64,000 nt of DNA from UBA6197 sp047638075 (GTDB taxonomy: Bacteria; Pseudomonadota; Alphaproteobacteria; Rhodobacterales; Rhodobacteraceae): assembly GCF_047638075.1 (NCBI RefSeq), contig NZ_JBLJBV010000066.1, forward strand, positions 67,973 to 131,972. Reading direction: 5' to 3'. Every line of letters begins with the position of its first letter. Positions within the stretch are counted from its first letter, which is position 1. The position numbers were made by a program, and so were the translations under genes. A model generated the notes under the pieces. That model was not told the DNA's origin and made no database searches. It worked only from the letters and a program-made list of their open reading frames with translations. Below are positions 17,254 through 27,707 of this stretch, in pieces.

Positions 17254-17580
17254 ATGAAATGGCACCATGTCCAGGAAAACTGGCCGGCTTTTTATGACGC
17301 GATCATAGACCGTTGGCCTCAGGCGGATGAAGCCGATCTGGATGAGATCGACGGCGATCAGCGTGCCTTCATCGCCTATGTGGCCGGAATGAACGGTCAA
17401 GAACCTGCAGAGGCGCGCGAAGAGATCCGCGAATGGATCGTCGGCGAGTTGCCCTCTGACGTTGTGATGGACCCGCGCCATGACAACCATTCGATCACCC
17501 TCTCGGCTAAATATGTCGGCGAGGGCGAGGATGAGTCTGATGATGATGCGCGGTTTGGCGATGACGCCAAAGACGGCTGA
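17254..17580 (+). CDS. Acidic CsbD/YjbJ-like protein
   Basis: 108 aa. The first 65 residues (KWHHVQENWPAFYDAIIDRWPQ, then DLDEIDGDQRAFIAYVAG) follow the spacing of CsbD/YjbJ stress proteins: W-x-x-V/I-x-x-W, then L-x-x-I-x-G-x-R. The C-terminal tail is strongly acidic (GEGEDESDDDARFGDDAKDG). CsbD family members are abundant general-stress proteins of unknown mechanism. RBS AAGGAAACGGAG precedes the ATG. The similarity is recognisable but not strong. Confidence 0.65.
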   Translation: MKWHHVQENWPAFYDAIIDRWPQADEADLDEIDGDQRAFIAYVAGMNGQEPAEAREEIREWIVGELPSDVVMDPRHDNHSITLSAKYVGEGEDESDDDARFGDDAKDG

Positions 17581-17606
17581 TGCGCCCGGTTGGAGCGTCG
17601 CTATTT

Positions 17607-17630
17607 GAGTATTTTTACCAAAAAAAAAGC
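17607..17630 (+). repeat. GAGTATTTTT dispersed element, second copy
   Basis: GAGTATTTTTACC followed by a run of A, in the 54 bp between the CsbD-like gene and the convergent XRE-cupin gene. It shares the core of the element at 14841-14892, but no adjacent hairpin is obvious here. It could end transcripts arriving from either side. Confidence 0.5.
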
Positions 17631-17634
17631 CGGG

Positions 17635-18258
17635 TCAGGCCAGTGAGGTGACCCAAAGCACGGTGGCGTCTTCGGGCGAGGTCGAAATCAGGTTGTGCCC
17701 CATGCTGGCGTCGTAATAGGCGCTGTCGCCGCGTCTGAGATCCACAGGTTCATGGGACTCGGTATAAAGCCGTGCGGTGCCGGTCAGGACATAAAGGAAC
17801 TCTTCGCCATCGTGACGCACCCAGCCGCCGAATTCATCAAAGCTGCGGGCGCGAATCCGAGCGCGGTAGGGCAGCATCTGTTTACGCGTGAGGTCGGTTG
17901 CCAGCAGTTCATGTTCATAGGTGGAGGTGACATGCGGCTGCCCTTCGGTGGCGCGGGTCAGCGCCATGCGGCCCGTCACCTGCCCGCCGGAGGGCGGTGT
18001 GAACAGTTGCGGGATCGAGATCGCCAGCCCGTCGGCCAGTTTCTTGAGCGCCTCGTAGGTGGGTGACATCTGGCCATTCTCAATTTTTGACAGTGTCGAG
18101 CGGGCCAGACCTGCCTGATTGGCGGCGTGTTCAAGTGTCCAGCCACGGGCCTTGCGCAATTCACGCACGCGGCTGGCAAGATCGACCGGTTTGGGCAAAT
18201 CCTCAGTGCCATTTTCGCGCGCGATGCGGATGATTTTCGCGCTTTCAGTTTCGCCCAT
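17635..18258 (-). CDS. XRE-family transcription regulator with cupin sensor domain
   Basis: 207 aa. A helix-turn-helix of the XRE type lies at about residues 20-75 (SRVRELRKARGWTLEHAANQAGLARSTLSKIENGQMSPTYEALKKLADGL). A C-terminal cupin_2 domain (about 130-205) includes WVRHDGEEFLYVLTGTARLY and DASMGHNLIS. Such regulators usually repress genes of amine, amino acid or aromatic acid metabolism and bind a small ligand in the cupin. ATGs at 18261 and 18258 both follow AAAGG; 18258 gives better spacing. It is divergent from the acyl-CoA ligase operon with a 94 bp gap, which makes that operon its likely target. Confidence 0.9.
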   Translation of the reverse strand: MGETESAKIIRIARENGTEDLPKPVDLASRVRELRKARGWTLEHAANQAGLARSTLSKIENGQMSPTYEALKKLADGLAISIPQLFTPPSGGQVTGRMALTRATEGQPHVTSTYEHELLATDLTRKQMLPYRARIRARSFDEFGGWVRHDGEEFLYVLTGTARLYTESHEPVDLRRGDSAYYDASMGHNLISTSPEDATVLWVTSLA

Positions 18259-18352
18259 CATGCTGCCTTTCAAGCGAGGGTCCCGCATCGGTGCGGACCG
18301 GGGGCGGGTCTGCCGGGTTGCAAGCTGCCGGGGCGAGAGGTAGCAGGAAAGG

Positions 18353-19867
18353 ATGTATTCTGTCCATGCCGAAGCCCCCTCACCGCCCTGCCCCGAGCCG
18401 TTCAATCTGGCCGGCCATGTGTTGGCCTGTGCGCCCGAGGCCGGCGCGCGCGCGGCGCTGAAGGTTTTGAACCCGGATGGCGGCGCCGAGGTCTGGGGCT
18501 ATGACCGGCTGGAGGCCGCCGTGCGTGGCACCGCCACCGGCCTGTTGCGCGCGGGGCTGGCGCCCGGTGATCGGGTTTTGTTGCGGCTGGGCAATACGCC
18601 CGGGTTTCCGGTGGCGTTTTTGGGGGCGATTGCAGCGGGGCTGATCCCGGTGCCGACCTCATCGCAGTTGACGCGAGCCGAGATCAGCCGGATGGCGGCG
18701 GGCCTTGACCCGGCACTGGTGATTGCGGGCGAGGGTATCGCGCTGCCCGATCACCCGGCGCCGGTGCTATCGGAGGCCGTCTTGCGCGGTTTTGAGGCGT
18801 TGCCGCCCGCCAATTACGTTTTGGGCGCGCCGGACCGGCTGGCCTATCTGGTATTCACCTCGGGCAGTTCAGGTCAGCCGCGTGCGGTGATGCATGCGCA
18901 CCGCGCGATCTGGGCGCGCCGGATGATGATCGACGGGTGGTATGGGCTGCGGGCCGACGACCGGCTGCTTCATGCAGGGGCCTTCAACTGGACCTATACG
19001 CTGGGCACCGGGCTGATGGACCCGTGGAGTGTTGGCGCCACCGCCCTGATCCCTGGCCCCGGTGTCACGTCGCTGCAACTGCCCGCGCTGCTGTGCGCGC
19101 ATGAGGCGACGATTTTTGCCGCCGCCCCCGGCGTCTTTCGGCAGATGCTGCGGACGCCGGGCGCCTTGACCCTGCCGGATTTACGTCACGGATTGTCGGC
19201 GGGCGAGGCCTTGCCGGGTTCGGTCAGGAAGGGGTGGAATACGGCCACCGGCACGATGATTTATGAGGCGCTGGGGATGTCGGAATGTTCGACCTTCATT
19301 TCGGGTAGTCCTGCCCGCCCGGCACCAGATGGCAGTGCCGGTTACCCGCAGCCGGGCCGCCGGATTGCGGTGTTGGACGCTGCCGGTCAGCCGGTGGCGC
19401 GGGGCACGTCGGGGGTGCTGGCGGTTCATCGCAGCGATCCGGGGTTGTTTCTGGGCTATTGGCGCGCAGATCGGGAGACCGCCGCGCGCTTTGCCGGTGA
19501 GTGGTTCATCACTGGCGACATGGTTTCCATGGCCCCTGATGGCGCAATCACCTACCTTGGCCGCGATGATGACATGATGAACGCAGGCGGCTACCGCGTC
19601 TCGCCGCTGGAGGTCGAGGCGGCGCTGGCCCTGCACGAACAGGCGGGCGAAGTCGCGGCGGTGGAATTGCGCGTGAAGGCCGACACCAGCGTAATTGCTG
19701 CGTTCTATACGGGTTCCGCCACACCCGAGGCCTTGGCTGCCCACGCCAAGGGTTGCCTTGCGCGCTATAAACAGCCACGGATCTTTCGGCACATTGCTGT
19801 GATTCCGAAAAACGCCAACGGCAAGATCAACCGCCGCGCCCTGCGCGATCTGAAGGAAGCGCCATGA
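18353..19867 (+). CDS. AMP-binding acyl-CoA (benzoate-CoA ligase-like) synthetase
   Basis: 504 aa ANL-superfamily enzyme that activates a carboxylic acid with ATP and CoA. The P-loop reads FTSGSSGQPRAVMH, with Gln-Pro-Arg where GKPK is usual. MIYEALGMSECSTF is the A5 motif, WFITGDMV the A7/A8 region and NGKINRRAL the C-terminal catalytic lysine motif. The overall pattern is closest to benzoate/medium-chain acyl-CoA ligases, but the substrate cannot be read from sequence. First gene of a four-gene run with 4-8 bp overlaps (LysE exporter, DsbA-like, MFS). Starts just after GCAGGAAAGG. Confidence 0.85.
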   Translation: MYSVHAEAPSPPCPEPFNLAGHVLACAPEAGARAALKVLNPDGGAEVWGYDRLEAAVRGTATGLLRAGLAPGDRVLLRLGNTPGFPVAFLGAIAAGLIPVPTSSQLTRAEISRMAAGLDPALVIAGEGIALPDHPAPVLSEAVLRGFEALPPANYVLGAPDRLAYLVFTSGSSGQPRAVMHAHRAIWARRMMIDGWYGLRADDRLLHAGAFNWTYTLGTGLMDPWSVGATALIPGPGVTSLQLPALLCAHEATIFAAAPGVFRQMLRTPGALTLPDLRHGLSAGEALPGSVRKGWNTATGTMIYEALGMSECSTFISGSPARPAPDGSAGYPQPGRRIAVLDAAGQPVARGTSGVLAVHRSDPGLFLGYWRADRETAARFAGEWFITGDMVSMAPDGAITYLGRDDDMMNAGGYRVSPLEVEAALALHEQAGEVAAVELRVKADTSVIAAFYTGSATPEALAAHAKGCLARYKQPRIFRHIAVIPKNANGKINRRALRDLKEAP

Positions 19868-20493
19868 CGCTGGAACTGTGGTTCGTGTTTTTGCTGGCCT
19901 CGGTCGCGCTGTCGCTGACGCCGGGGCCAAACGCGCTTTTGGCGTTGGATCATGGCGCGCGCTACGGGCGGGCGCGGGCGGGGTTCACGGTGCTGGGCTC
20001 GGTTCTGGCGATGATGACGATGGTGGGGGCAACGCTGGTGGGCCTTGGCGCGCTGATGTTGGCGTCCGAGGCTTTGTTCGGCGCGATCAAGTTGCTGGGC
20101 GCGGCCTATCTTGCCTGGCTGGGGGTAATGCTGTGGCGCGCGCCGGGTTTTGCACCTGCCCCTCTTCCCGGCGAGGCGCGCCGCCTGATTTCACGCAAGC
20201 GGGCATTTAGCCAAGGCGCGCTGGTGATGCTGTCTAACCCGAAAACCATCCTGTTTTTCACCACGTTCCTGCCGCAGTTTTTGACCCCTGGCGCGCCGCT
20301 CTTGCCGCAGTTTGCGGTGCTTGCGCTGACGCTGGGCATGGTGGAATTGCTGGTCGAGCAGTTTCTGGCCTCGGCGGCGGGTCGCTTTGCCCCTTGGCTT
20401 GGCCGCAATGGCCGCATGTTCAACCGTGTCACCGGATTGGCCTTTGTTGCCATTGCCGCAATGGTGGCCCTGTCGTCGAAAGGTAACGCATGA
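19864..20493 (+). CDS. LysE family amino acid exporter
   Basis: 209 aa multi-pass membrane protein. The N-terminus has LTPGPNALLALDHGARYGRARAG, the LysE/RhtB signature, and the middle has QGALVMLSNPKTILFFTTFLPQF. LysE translocators export amino acids or related small metabolites by proton exchange. Coupled to the ligase gene by a 4-bp overlap and to the DsbA-like gene by another. Substrate unknown. Confidence 0.9.
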   Translation: MTLELWFVFLLASVALSLTPGPNALLALDHGARYGRARAGFTVLGSVLAMMTMVGATLVGLGALMLASEALFGAIKLLGAAYLAWLGVMLWRAPGFAPAPLPGEARRLISRKRAFSQGALVMLSNPKTILFFTTFLPQFLTPGAPLLPQFAVLALTLGMVELLVEQFLASAAGRFAPWLGRNGRMFNRVTGLAFVAIAAMVALSSKGNA

Positions 20494-21128
20494 TCTCGCT
20501 TGATATATTCGCTGATCCGGTCTGCCCGTGGTGCCTGATCGGCAAGGCGCGACTGGATCGGGCGTTGGAGGCGCGGCCCGACCATCCGTTCGTGATTGCC
20601 TGGCATCCGTTTCAGCTAAACCCCGACATGCCTGCCGAGGGGGTGGAGCGCGGCACCTATCTGGAGGCCAAGTTCGGCAGCCGCAATGCGGTAGTCGATC
20701 TGCACAAACCAATTATTGAGGCCGCCGACGCCTTGGGCCTGACGATTGATCTGGCCGCCATCACCCGCATTCCCAACACGCTTGATGCGCATCGGATGAT
20801 CCATTGGGCCGGGCAAGAGGGGCGGCAAACCGCGATGATCGCGGCCTTGATGCGCGCCTATTGGCGCGAGGGGCGCGATATTGGCGCGGTTGCGGTGCTG
20901 GCGGATCTGGGCGAAAACATCGGTATGGAGCGCGCACTGGTCACCCGTTTGCTGGCCTCTGACGCGGACCGCGATACGGTTCTGGCGCGCGACCGGCATG
21001 CCCGCGAACGTGGCCTGAATGCGGTGCCCAGTTTCATCATTGCCAACCAGCACGTCGTTTCGGGCGCACAACCGACCGAGCTGTGGCTGAACGTGATCGA
21101 CGAATTGACAGGTCGCCCCGATGTTTAA
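20490..21128 (+). CDS. DsbA/FrnE family thiol oxidoreductase
   Basis: 212 aa. The N-terminus ISLDIFADPVCPWCLIGKARLDRAL has a CPWC redox motif at about residues 12-15 (VCPWC) and no signal peptide, so it is cytoplasmic. The C-terminal AVPSFIIANQHVVSGAQ contains the cis-proline loop. This is the FrnE branch (related to 2-hydroxychromene-2-carboxylate isomerase), thought to act in polyketide metabolism or disulfide chemistry. It sits inside the ligase/exporter operon. Confidence 0.88.
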   Translation: MISLDIFADPVCPWCLIGKARLDRALEARPDHPFVIAWHPFQLNPDMPAEGVERGTYLEAKFGSRNAVVDLHKPIIEAADALGLTIDLAAITRIPNTLDAHRMIHWAGQEGRQTAMIAALMRAYWREGRDIGAVAVLADLGENIGMERALVTRLLASDADRDTVLARDRHARERGLNAVPSFIIANQHVVSGAQPTELWLNVIDELTGRPDV

Positions 21129-22323
21129 GCCGCGGCGCCCGCTGGCGCTACCAGAGTTCACCGCCCTGCTGGCCGCGCTGTTCGCGACCGTTGCCTTTTC
21201 AATCGACGCGATGTTGCCCGCGCTGCCACAGATTGCGGCGGAACTGACCCCGACAGATGTGAATCGCGCGCAGTTGGTGCTGACGTCATTTGTGCTGGGA
21301 ATGGGATTGGGCACCTTTGTGACCGGCCCAATTTCGGATGCGATGGGGCGCAAATCCACGATCACCGGCGGGTTTGCAATCTATATCGCCGCAGCCATCT
21401 GGGCGGCCTACGCCCAAAGCCTTGAGGTGCTGCTGGTTGCACGGTTCGTGCAGGGCTTGGGCGCATCCGGGCCCAGAATCGTCGGGCTTGCGATGGTGCG
21501 CGATCTTTATGCAGGGCGCGAAATGGCGCGGGTCACGTCTTTTGTGATGATGATCTTCATCCTTGTTCCGGCGGTTGCCCCGTCAATCGGGCAGTTGATC
21601 ATTGCGGTTGCGGGATGGCGTGGGATCTTTGGGGCGTTCATCGCGTTTTCACTGATCGGGTTATTGTGGATGAACCTGCGCCAGCCCGAAACACTGCCGG
21701 TCACGCACCGTCGCCCCCTATCGCCCGGGCCGCTGCGCGCCGCTGCGATCGAGGTCTTGGCCGACCGTGATGTGCGACTTTATATCGTGGTTCTGACGCT
21801 GGGGTTTGGGCAGATGTTTGCGCTTTTATCCTCGGCGCAGCAGATCTTTGACATCAGCTATGGGCGCGGCGTCAGCTTTCCGCATTGGTTTGCGTTGATG
21901 GCGTTGCTTTCAGGCACGGGCACGCTGATCAACGCGCGCTTCGTGATGCGGCTGGGGATGCGCAGGCTGGCCAAGGATGCCTATCTGATGCAGATCGTCG
22001 CCTCGTTTCTGGCGCTGACGTTGCTGAAATTTGATCTGTTGCCCGAAGGCGCCCATTTTGCGGTGTTTTTTCTTTGGGCGGTTTCGGTGTTTTTCATGGC
22101 CGGGGTAACGTTTGGCAATCTGAATGCGCTCGCGATGCAGAAAATGGGCCATATCGCCGGTATGGCGGCCTCGGTCGTCTCGGCGCTGTCGACGGTGTTT
22201 GCGGTGGCCATTGCCGCGCCGGTCGGGTTGATGTTTGACGGCACGCCAATCCCCATCATGCTGGGCACGCTGATCTGTTCGGCGCTGGCCTGGGTGCTGA
22301 TGCGGCGCACCGTCGAGCATTAG
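21121..22323 (+). CDS. Bcr/CflA-type MFS drug resistance transporter
   Basis: 400 aa with about 12 hydrophobic segments. TVAFSIDAMLPALPQIAAEL and GPISDAMGRKSTITGG (MFS motif A) mark the DHA1/Bcr-CflA branch of proton-driven efflux pumps. It overlaps the DsbA-like gene by 8 bp and ends the operon. Its stop overlaps the stop of mfd on the opposite strand by 4 bp, leaving no space for a dedicated terminator. Confidence 0.88.
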   Translation: MFKPRRPLALPEFTALLAALFATVAFSIDAMLPALPQIAAELTPTDVNRAQLVLTSFVLGMGLGTFVTGPISDAMGRKSTITGGFAIYIAAAIWAAYAQSLEVLLVARFVQGLGASGPRIVGLAMVRDLYAGREMARVTSFVMMIFILVPAVAPSIGQLIIAVAGWRGIFGAFIAFSLIGLLWMNLRQPETLPVTHRRPLSPGPLRAAAIEVLADRDVRLYIVVLTLGFGQMFALLSSAQQIFDISYGRGVSFPHWFALMALLSGTGTLINARFVMRLGMRRLAKDAYLMQIVASFLALTLLKFDLLPEGAHFAVFFLWAVSVFFMAGVTFGNLNALAMQKMGHIAGMAASVVSALSTVFAVAIAAPVGLMFDGTPIPIMLGTLICSALAWVLMRRTVEH

Positions 22324-25300
22324 GCCTTTTTCCGGCCCTCGATGACCTTTTCAGCCAGATCGCGGGCGATGCCAAAGGCACCCTTGATCTTGTCCGCGTC
22401 CGTCGCCCAGTCGCGGCGCACCACGACCTTGTTGCCAGAGATTTTGGCCATGCCACGTTCTGCGGCCAGAAACTCGACCAGGCCTGCGGGGTTGGGGAAC
22501 TTGTCCATGTGGAACTGCACCGTGGCGCCTTTCGGGCCGGCGTCCATCCGGGCAATCTGGGCGCGTTTGCACATGGCTTTGATCCGCACCACCAAAAGAA
22601 GCGTGTTCACCTCTTTCGGCAAGGGGCCGAAACGGTCGATCAATTCGGCGGCGAAGCCCTCCAGCTCGACCTTCGTGGTCAGCGATGAAAGGCGGCGGTA
22701 AAGCCCAAGGCGCACGTCCAGATCAGGCACGAACGCCTCGGGGATCATCACCGGCACCCCCAGGTTGATCTGCGGTGCCCATTGGCCATCGCCCTCGGTT
22801 TCGGTCAACTGGCCTGACCTCAGCTTGGCAATCGTTTCTTCCAGCATCGCCTGATAAAGCTCGTATCCGACCTCTTTGATATGGCCCGATTGTTCCTCGC
22901 CCAAGAGGTTGCCGGCACCGCGCAGGTCAAGGTCCTGACTGGCCAGCGAAAAGCCCGCACCAAGGCTGTCAAGGCTGCCCAAAAGCCGCAACCGCTTGGT
23001 CGCCTGCGGGGTGAGCGGCATTCGCGGCTTTGTGGTCAGGTAGCAGTAGGCGCGCGTCTTGGCACGGCCGACCCGGCCCCGGATCTGGTAAAGCTGGCTT
23101 AGCCCGAACATATCGGCGCGGTGCACGATCATCGTGTTGGCGGTGGGAATATCCAGCCCTGATTCCACAATGGTCGTGGCCAAAAGCACATCATATTTGC
23201 CGTCATAAAAGGCGTTCATCCGGTCATCCAGCTCGCCCGCTGCCATCTGGCCGTGGGCAATCACAAAGCTGACTTCGGGGACATGTTCGCGCAAGAACGC
23301 CTCAATCCCGGCAATGTCGGTGATTCTGGGGACAACGTAAAAGCTTTGGCCGCCGCGATAATGTTCGCGCAGCAGCGCCTCGCGGATGGTGACCGCGTCA
23401 AATTCCGAAACATAGGTGCGGATCGCCAACCGGTCCACCGGCGGTGTGCCGATGATCGACAGATCCCGCACCCCCGTCAGCGACAGTTGCAGCGTGCGCG
23501 GAATCGGCGTTGCGGTCAGCGTCAGCACATGAATCTCGGATCGCATTTCCTTGAGCCGTTCTTTATGGGTCACGCCGAAATGCTGTTCCTCGTCGATCAC
23601 CAGCAGGCCCAGCCTCGCGAATTTTACCCCCTTGGCCAGCACGGCATGGGTGCCGATGACGATATCGACCGTGCCTTCGGCCAGCCCTTCGCGCGTCGCG
23701 GCGGCATCCTTGGCCGTCACAAACCGCGACAGCGGGCGGACGCTAATTGCAGTGCCGCGAAACCGTTCGCAAAATGACTTGTAATGCTGGCGCGCCAGCA
23801 ATGTCGTAGGCGCGATCACCGCCACCTGCACCCCGGACTGCGCCGCGACAAAGGCCGCGCGCATCGCCACCTCGGTCTTGCCAAAGCCGACATCGCCCAC
23901 CACCAGCCGGTCCATTGGCGTGCCCGAGGCCAAGTCCTCCACCACATCTGCGATTGCGGTCAGCTGATCATCGGTTTCTTGCCAGGGAAAACGGGCGGCA
24001 AAAGCCTCCCATTCATGGTGCGGCGCTTCCAGCATCGGGGCGGCACGCAGGTGGCGTTCGGCGGCGATCCGCATCAGCCGTTCGGCAATCTGGCGGATGC
24101 GTTCCTTCAGCTTGGCCTTTTTCGCCTGCCAGGCGCCGCCGCCCAGCTTGTCAAGCAAGCCCTCTTCATGGCCGTAGCGGCTAAGAAGTTCAATATTTTC
24201 AACCGGTAAGAACAGCCGGTCACCGCCCGCGTATTCGAGCAGCACGCAGTCATGCGGCGCACCCAGCGCGGTGATGCTTTCCAGCCCCTTGTAGCGCCCC
24301 ACCCCATGATCGACATGCACCACCAGATCGCCGGGCGACAGGCTTTGCGCCTCGGTCAGGAAATTCTCGGCCTTGCGTTTCTTCTTGGGCGTGCGGATCA
24401 GCCGGTCACCCAGCACGTCCTGCTCGGAAATTACCACCAGACCCGCGCCATCCCCGCCCGGAGCCTCAAACCCCTGATCCAGCGCCCAGACCGCAAGGCA
24501 TAGCCCGCCCTTGCCGGGGCCAATGTCACGCGCATCGCGGATCAGCCGGGCACCGGTCAGCCCTTCGTCCTCCAAAAGACCCTTCAGCCGTTCGCGCGCC
24601 CCCTCGGACCAAGATGCGATCACCACCTGCCCCACTTTGAAGCTGGCTTTGATGTGGTCCTTCAACGCCCCGAAAAGGCTGACATTTTCCAATTTTCGTT
24701 CGGGGGCAAAGTTGCGTCCCAAACGCCCGCCCGCATCCAGCGCGCCCGGCCCGGTTGGCTGCGCCAAAACCGACAGGTGGATGGTCCGGTGCGCCGCAAG
24801 GGCCGCATTCCAGCCTGCGTCGTCAAGGTAAAGCAGATCGGGGGCCGCGGGTTTATAGACGCTATCCACCCGATCACGGCGGCGCAACGCCTCCAACCGG
24901 GTGTCATACTGATCGGCAATGCCTTCCCAGCGGCTCAGGCGCTGCGGTTCCAACTGATCGTCCAGCATCACGGACGCGCCGGGCAAATAGTCGAATATCC
25001 CTTCAAGCCGTTCGTGGAAAAAGCCCAGCCAATGTTCCATTCCGGCGTGTTTTCGGCCGGCGCTGACGGCCTCATATAGCGGATCATCCGTGCCGCCGGC
25101 GCCAAACTCCACCCGGTAATTCTGCCGAAAGCGGGCAATCGCGGCGTCGTCCAGAATGACCTCGGACACCGGGGCCAGTTCCACCATGGTCAGCTTTTGC
25201 GTGGTGCGCTGCGTTACCGGGTCAAACCGGCGCGCGCCATCCAGCACATCACCGAACAGATCCAGCCGGATCGGGCCGCCCTCGCCGGGCGGAAAAATAT

Positions 25301-25784
25301 CGATGATCCCACCCCGGACGGCGTAATCCCCCGGTTCGGACACGGTCGAGGCGGGCGAAAAGCCCATCCGCACCAAAAACCCGCGCAGCGCCGTCTCATC
25401 CACCTGCCCCCCCACCCGCGCGGCAAAGCTGGAGGCCGCCACCACGTCACGCGCCGGCACCTTTTGCATCGCCGCCGATAGCGTGGTCAGCAAAATGAAC
25501 GGCCCCCGCACCCCCGCCGCCAGTGCGGCCAGCGTCGCCATCCGCGTCGCCGAGATGGCCGGGTTCGGGGAAACCCGATCGTAGGGCAGGCAATCCCATG
25601 CCGGAAAAGTCAATACCACGGCTTCGGGCGCAAAAAACGCAAGCGCGGTGCGCATCGCCTCCATCCGCCGGTCATCGCGCGCGACATGCACCACCGGTGC
25701 CCCGCGCGCCAATTCCCGCGCCAAAAGCCGCGCATCATAGCCCTCTGGGGCGCCTGACAACAGGATGTGATTTGTCTGTTTCAT
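22320..25784 (-). CDS. mfd: Transcription-repair coupling factor Mfd
   Basis: 1154 aa DNA translocase that removes stalled RNA polymerase from lesions and recruits UvrA. The N-terminal UvrB-like part includes FPAWDCLPYDRVSPNP. The RNA polymerase interaction domain includes LSPGDLVVHVDHGVGRYKG. The helicase motor has Walker A VGDVGFGKTEVAMRAAF, DEEQHFGV (motif II), LTATPIPRTLQ and GRVGRAKTRAYCYL, followed by the TRCF C-terminal domain. The frame extends to a TTG at 25820, but the ATG at 25784 (MKQTNHILLSG) fits better. Confidence 0.95.
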   Translation of the reverse strand: MKQTNHILLSGAPEGYDARLLARELARGAPVVHVARDDRRMEAMRTALAFFAPEAVVLTFPAWDCLPYDRVSPNPAISATRMATLAALAAGVRGPFILLTTLSAAMQKVPARDVVAASSFAARVGGQVDETALRGFLVRMGFSPASTVSEPGDYAVRGGIIDIFPPGEGGPIRLDLFGDVLDGARRFDPVTQRTTQKLTMVELAPVSEVILDDAAIARFRQNYRVEFGAGGTDDPLYEAVSAGRKHAGMEHWLGFFHERLEGIFDYLPGASVMLDDQLEPQRLSRWEGIADQYDTRLEALRRRDRVDSVYKPAAPDLLYLDDAGWNAALAAHRTIHLSVLAQPTGPGALDAGGRLGRNFAPERKLENVSLFGALKDHIKASFKVGQVVIASWSEGARERLKGLLEDEGLTGARLIRDARDIGPGKGGLCLAVWALDQGFEAPGGDGAGLVVISEQDVLGDRLIRTPKKKRKAENFLTEAQSLSPGDLVVHVDHGVGRYKGLESITALGAPHDCVLLEYAGGDRLFLPVENIELLSRYGHEEGLLDKLGGGAWQAKKAKLKERIRQIAERLMRIAAERHLRAAPMLEAPHHEWEAFAARFPWQETDDQLTAIADVVEDLASGTPMDRLVVGDVGFGKTEVAMRAAFVAAQSGVQVAVIAPTTLLARQHYKSFCERFRGTAISVRPLSRFVTAKDAAATREGLAEGTVDIVIGTHAVLAKGVKFARLGLLVIDEEQHFGVTHKERLKEMRSEIHVLTLTATPIPRTLQLSLTGVRDLSIIGTPPVDRLAIRTYVSEFDAVTIREALLREHYRGGQSFYVVPRITDIAGIEAFLREHVPEVSFVIAHGQMAAGELDDRMNAFYDGKYDVLLATTIVESGLDIPTANTMIVHRADMFGLSQLYQIRGRVGRAKTRAYCYLTTKPRMPLTPQATKRLRLLGSLDSLGAGFSLASQDLDLRGAGNLLGEEQSGHIKEVGYELYQAMLEETIAKLRSGQLTETEGDGQWAPQINLGVPVMIPEAFVPDLDVRLGLYRRLSSLTTKVELEGFAAELIDRFGPLPKEVNTLLLVVRIKAMCKRAQIARMDAGPKGATVQFHMDKFPNPAGLVEFLAAERGMAKISGNKVVVRRDWATDADKIKGAFGIARDLAEKVIEGRKKA

Positions 25785-25908
25785 CGCGCTCTGAGGTATC
25801 GAGCCTGCGCCCGGTGTCAACCCCGCCCCTGCTTTCTTTCTGATCCAAACATCTTTGCAAGACCGGGCCGGAAATCAGCCAAGCCGGGCGCAAACGCGCC
25901 CCTTGCCC

Positions 25909-26445
25909 TTACCGCAATACCGACAGGTTGAGGTTTTGCCACATCCCCCAAAGCGCTGTCACCGTGATCGCCATCATTCCCAACAGTTGCACAAAGAACC
26001 GGTGCCGCGTCAGACGAAAGACGACAAGCTCGGCGGTGGCCGCGCCGCCCAACAGCAGCGCCTCAAGGCGCCGCGCGGTTGCCAGACTCATTGCCCCGAC
26101 AATCGTCAGCGGAAAGACGATCAAAAAGACCGCCTGCGCGAACTCTACCCAATAGAAAAAGCCCAAGATCGCCAGCGAACTCAGCACAAACCCCACTATC
26201 ATCGCCAGCACCAGCCCGCTTTCGCGCCCGATGTAAAGAAGACGGATCACATTCAGCCGCACCATGACCACCAGATCATCCGCCGCCGTTCCGCCCTTTC
26301 TGCGCGCGCGCAGCACCATATCATAGGGCACGCCCAACACCCAATGCGCCGTTGATGACCAGGTCACCGCCAGCGCGATCCAATACCACAGGTTGGAAAA
26401 CGACCGCATGTCGATCAGCGCAAGAATGGTCTGGGTCACGTTCAC
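25909..26445 (-). CDS. Multi-pass membrane protein of unknown function
   Basis: 178 aa. Start chosen as GTG at 26445 because AGGAG lies 8 bases before it; the longer frame to 26511 has no ribosome site. Hydrophobic segments cover about residues 18-38, 78-97, 100-125 and 150-170, with basic loops such as VLRARRKGG. RSFSNLWYWIALAVTWSSTAHWVLGVP is distinctive, and similar proteins occur next to mfd in related genomes as far as I recall. I cannot assign a function. Divergent from hemB. Confidence 0.7.
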   Translation of the reverse strand: MNVTQTILALIDMRSFSNLWYWIALAVTWSSTAHWVLGVPYDMVLRARRKGGTAADDLVVMVRLNVIRLLYIGRESGLVLAMIVGFVLSSLAILGFFYWVEFAQAVFLIVFPLTIVGAMSLATARRLEALLLGGAATAELVVFRLTRHRFFVQLLGMMAITVTALWGMWQNLNLSVLR

Positions 26446-26597
26446 GTCAGGCACTCCTGGAAATCTGACGCAAGCGTAGTGGATGTTCGGGCAAAGGAAA
26501 ACCTCTTGCATTTGCGTCAGACGTGACAGCCTGCCCCCTTGAGAAAGGGCGTGATCCGTGGCACCCCTCGGCCAAGGTTTCCAGCGAAAGTTCAGCC

Positions 26598-27596
<999 letters not shown>

Positions 27597-27668
27597 TCGG
27601 CGCCGCGTCGCCTTTCACCACAAGTGGAAGTGACAACTGCGTATTTTTACCCTATAACTTGTGTCCAA

Positions 27669-27687
27669 CAGGCCGCATAAAGGCCTG
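27669..27687. repeat. Inverted repeat upstream of the SYLF lipoprotein gene
   Basis: CAGGCC-GCATAAA-GGCCTG, a perfect 6-bp dyad 21 bases before the ATG at 27708 and just upstream of the ribosome site GGCGGAGAG. It could be an operator or a short leader hairpin. The AT-rich TTTTTACCCTATAAC stretch before it is a plausible promoter. Confidence 0.4.
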
Positions 27688-27707
27688 ATCACAGGCGGAG
27701 AGCAGTA

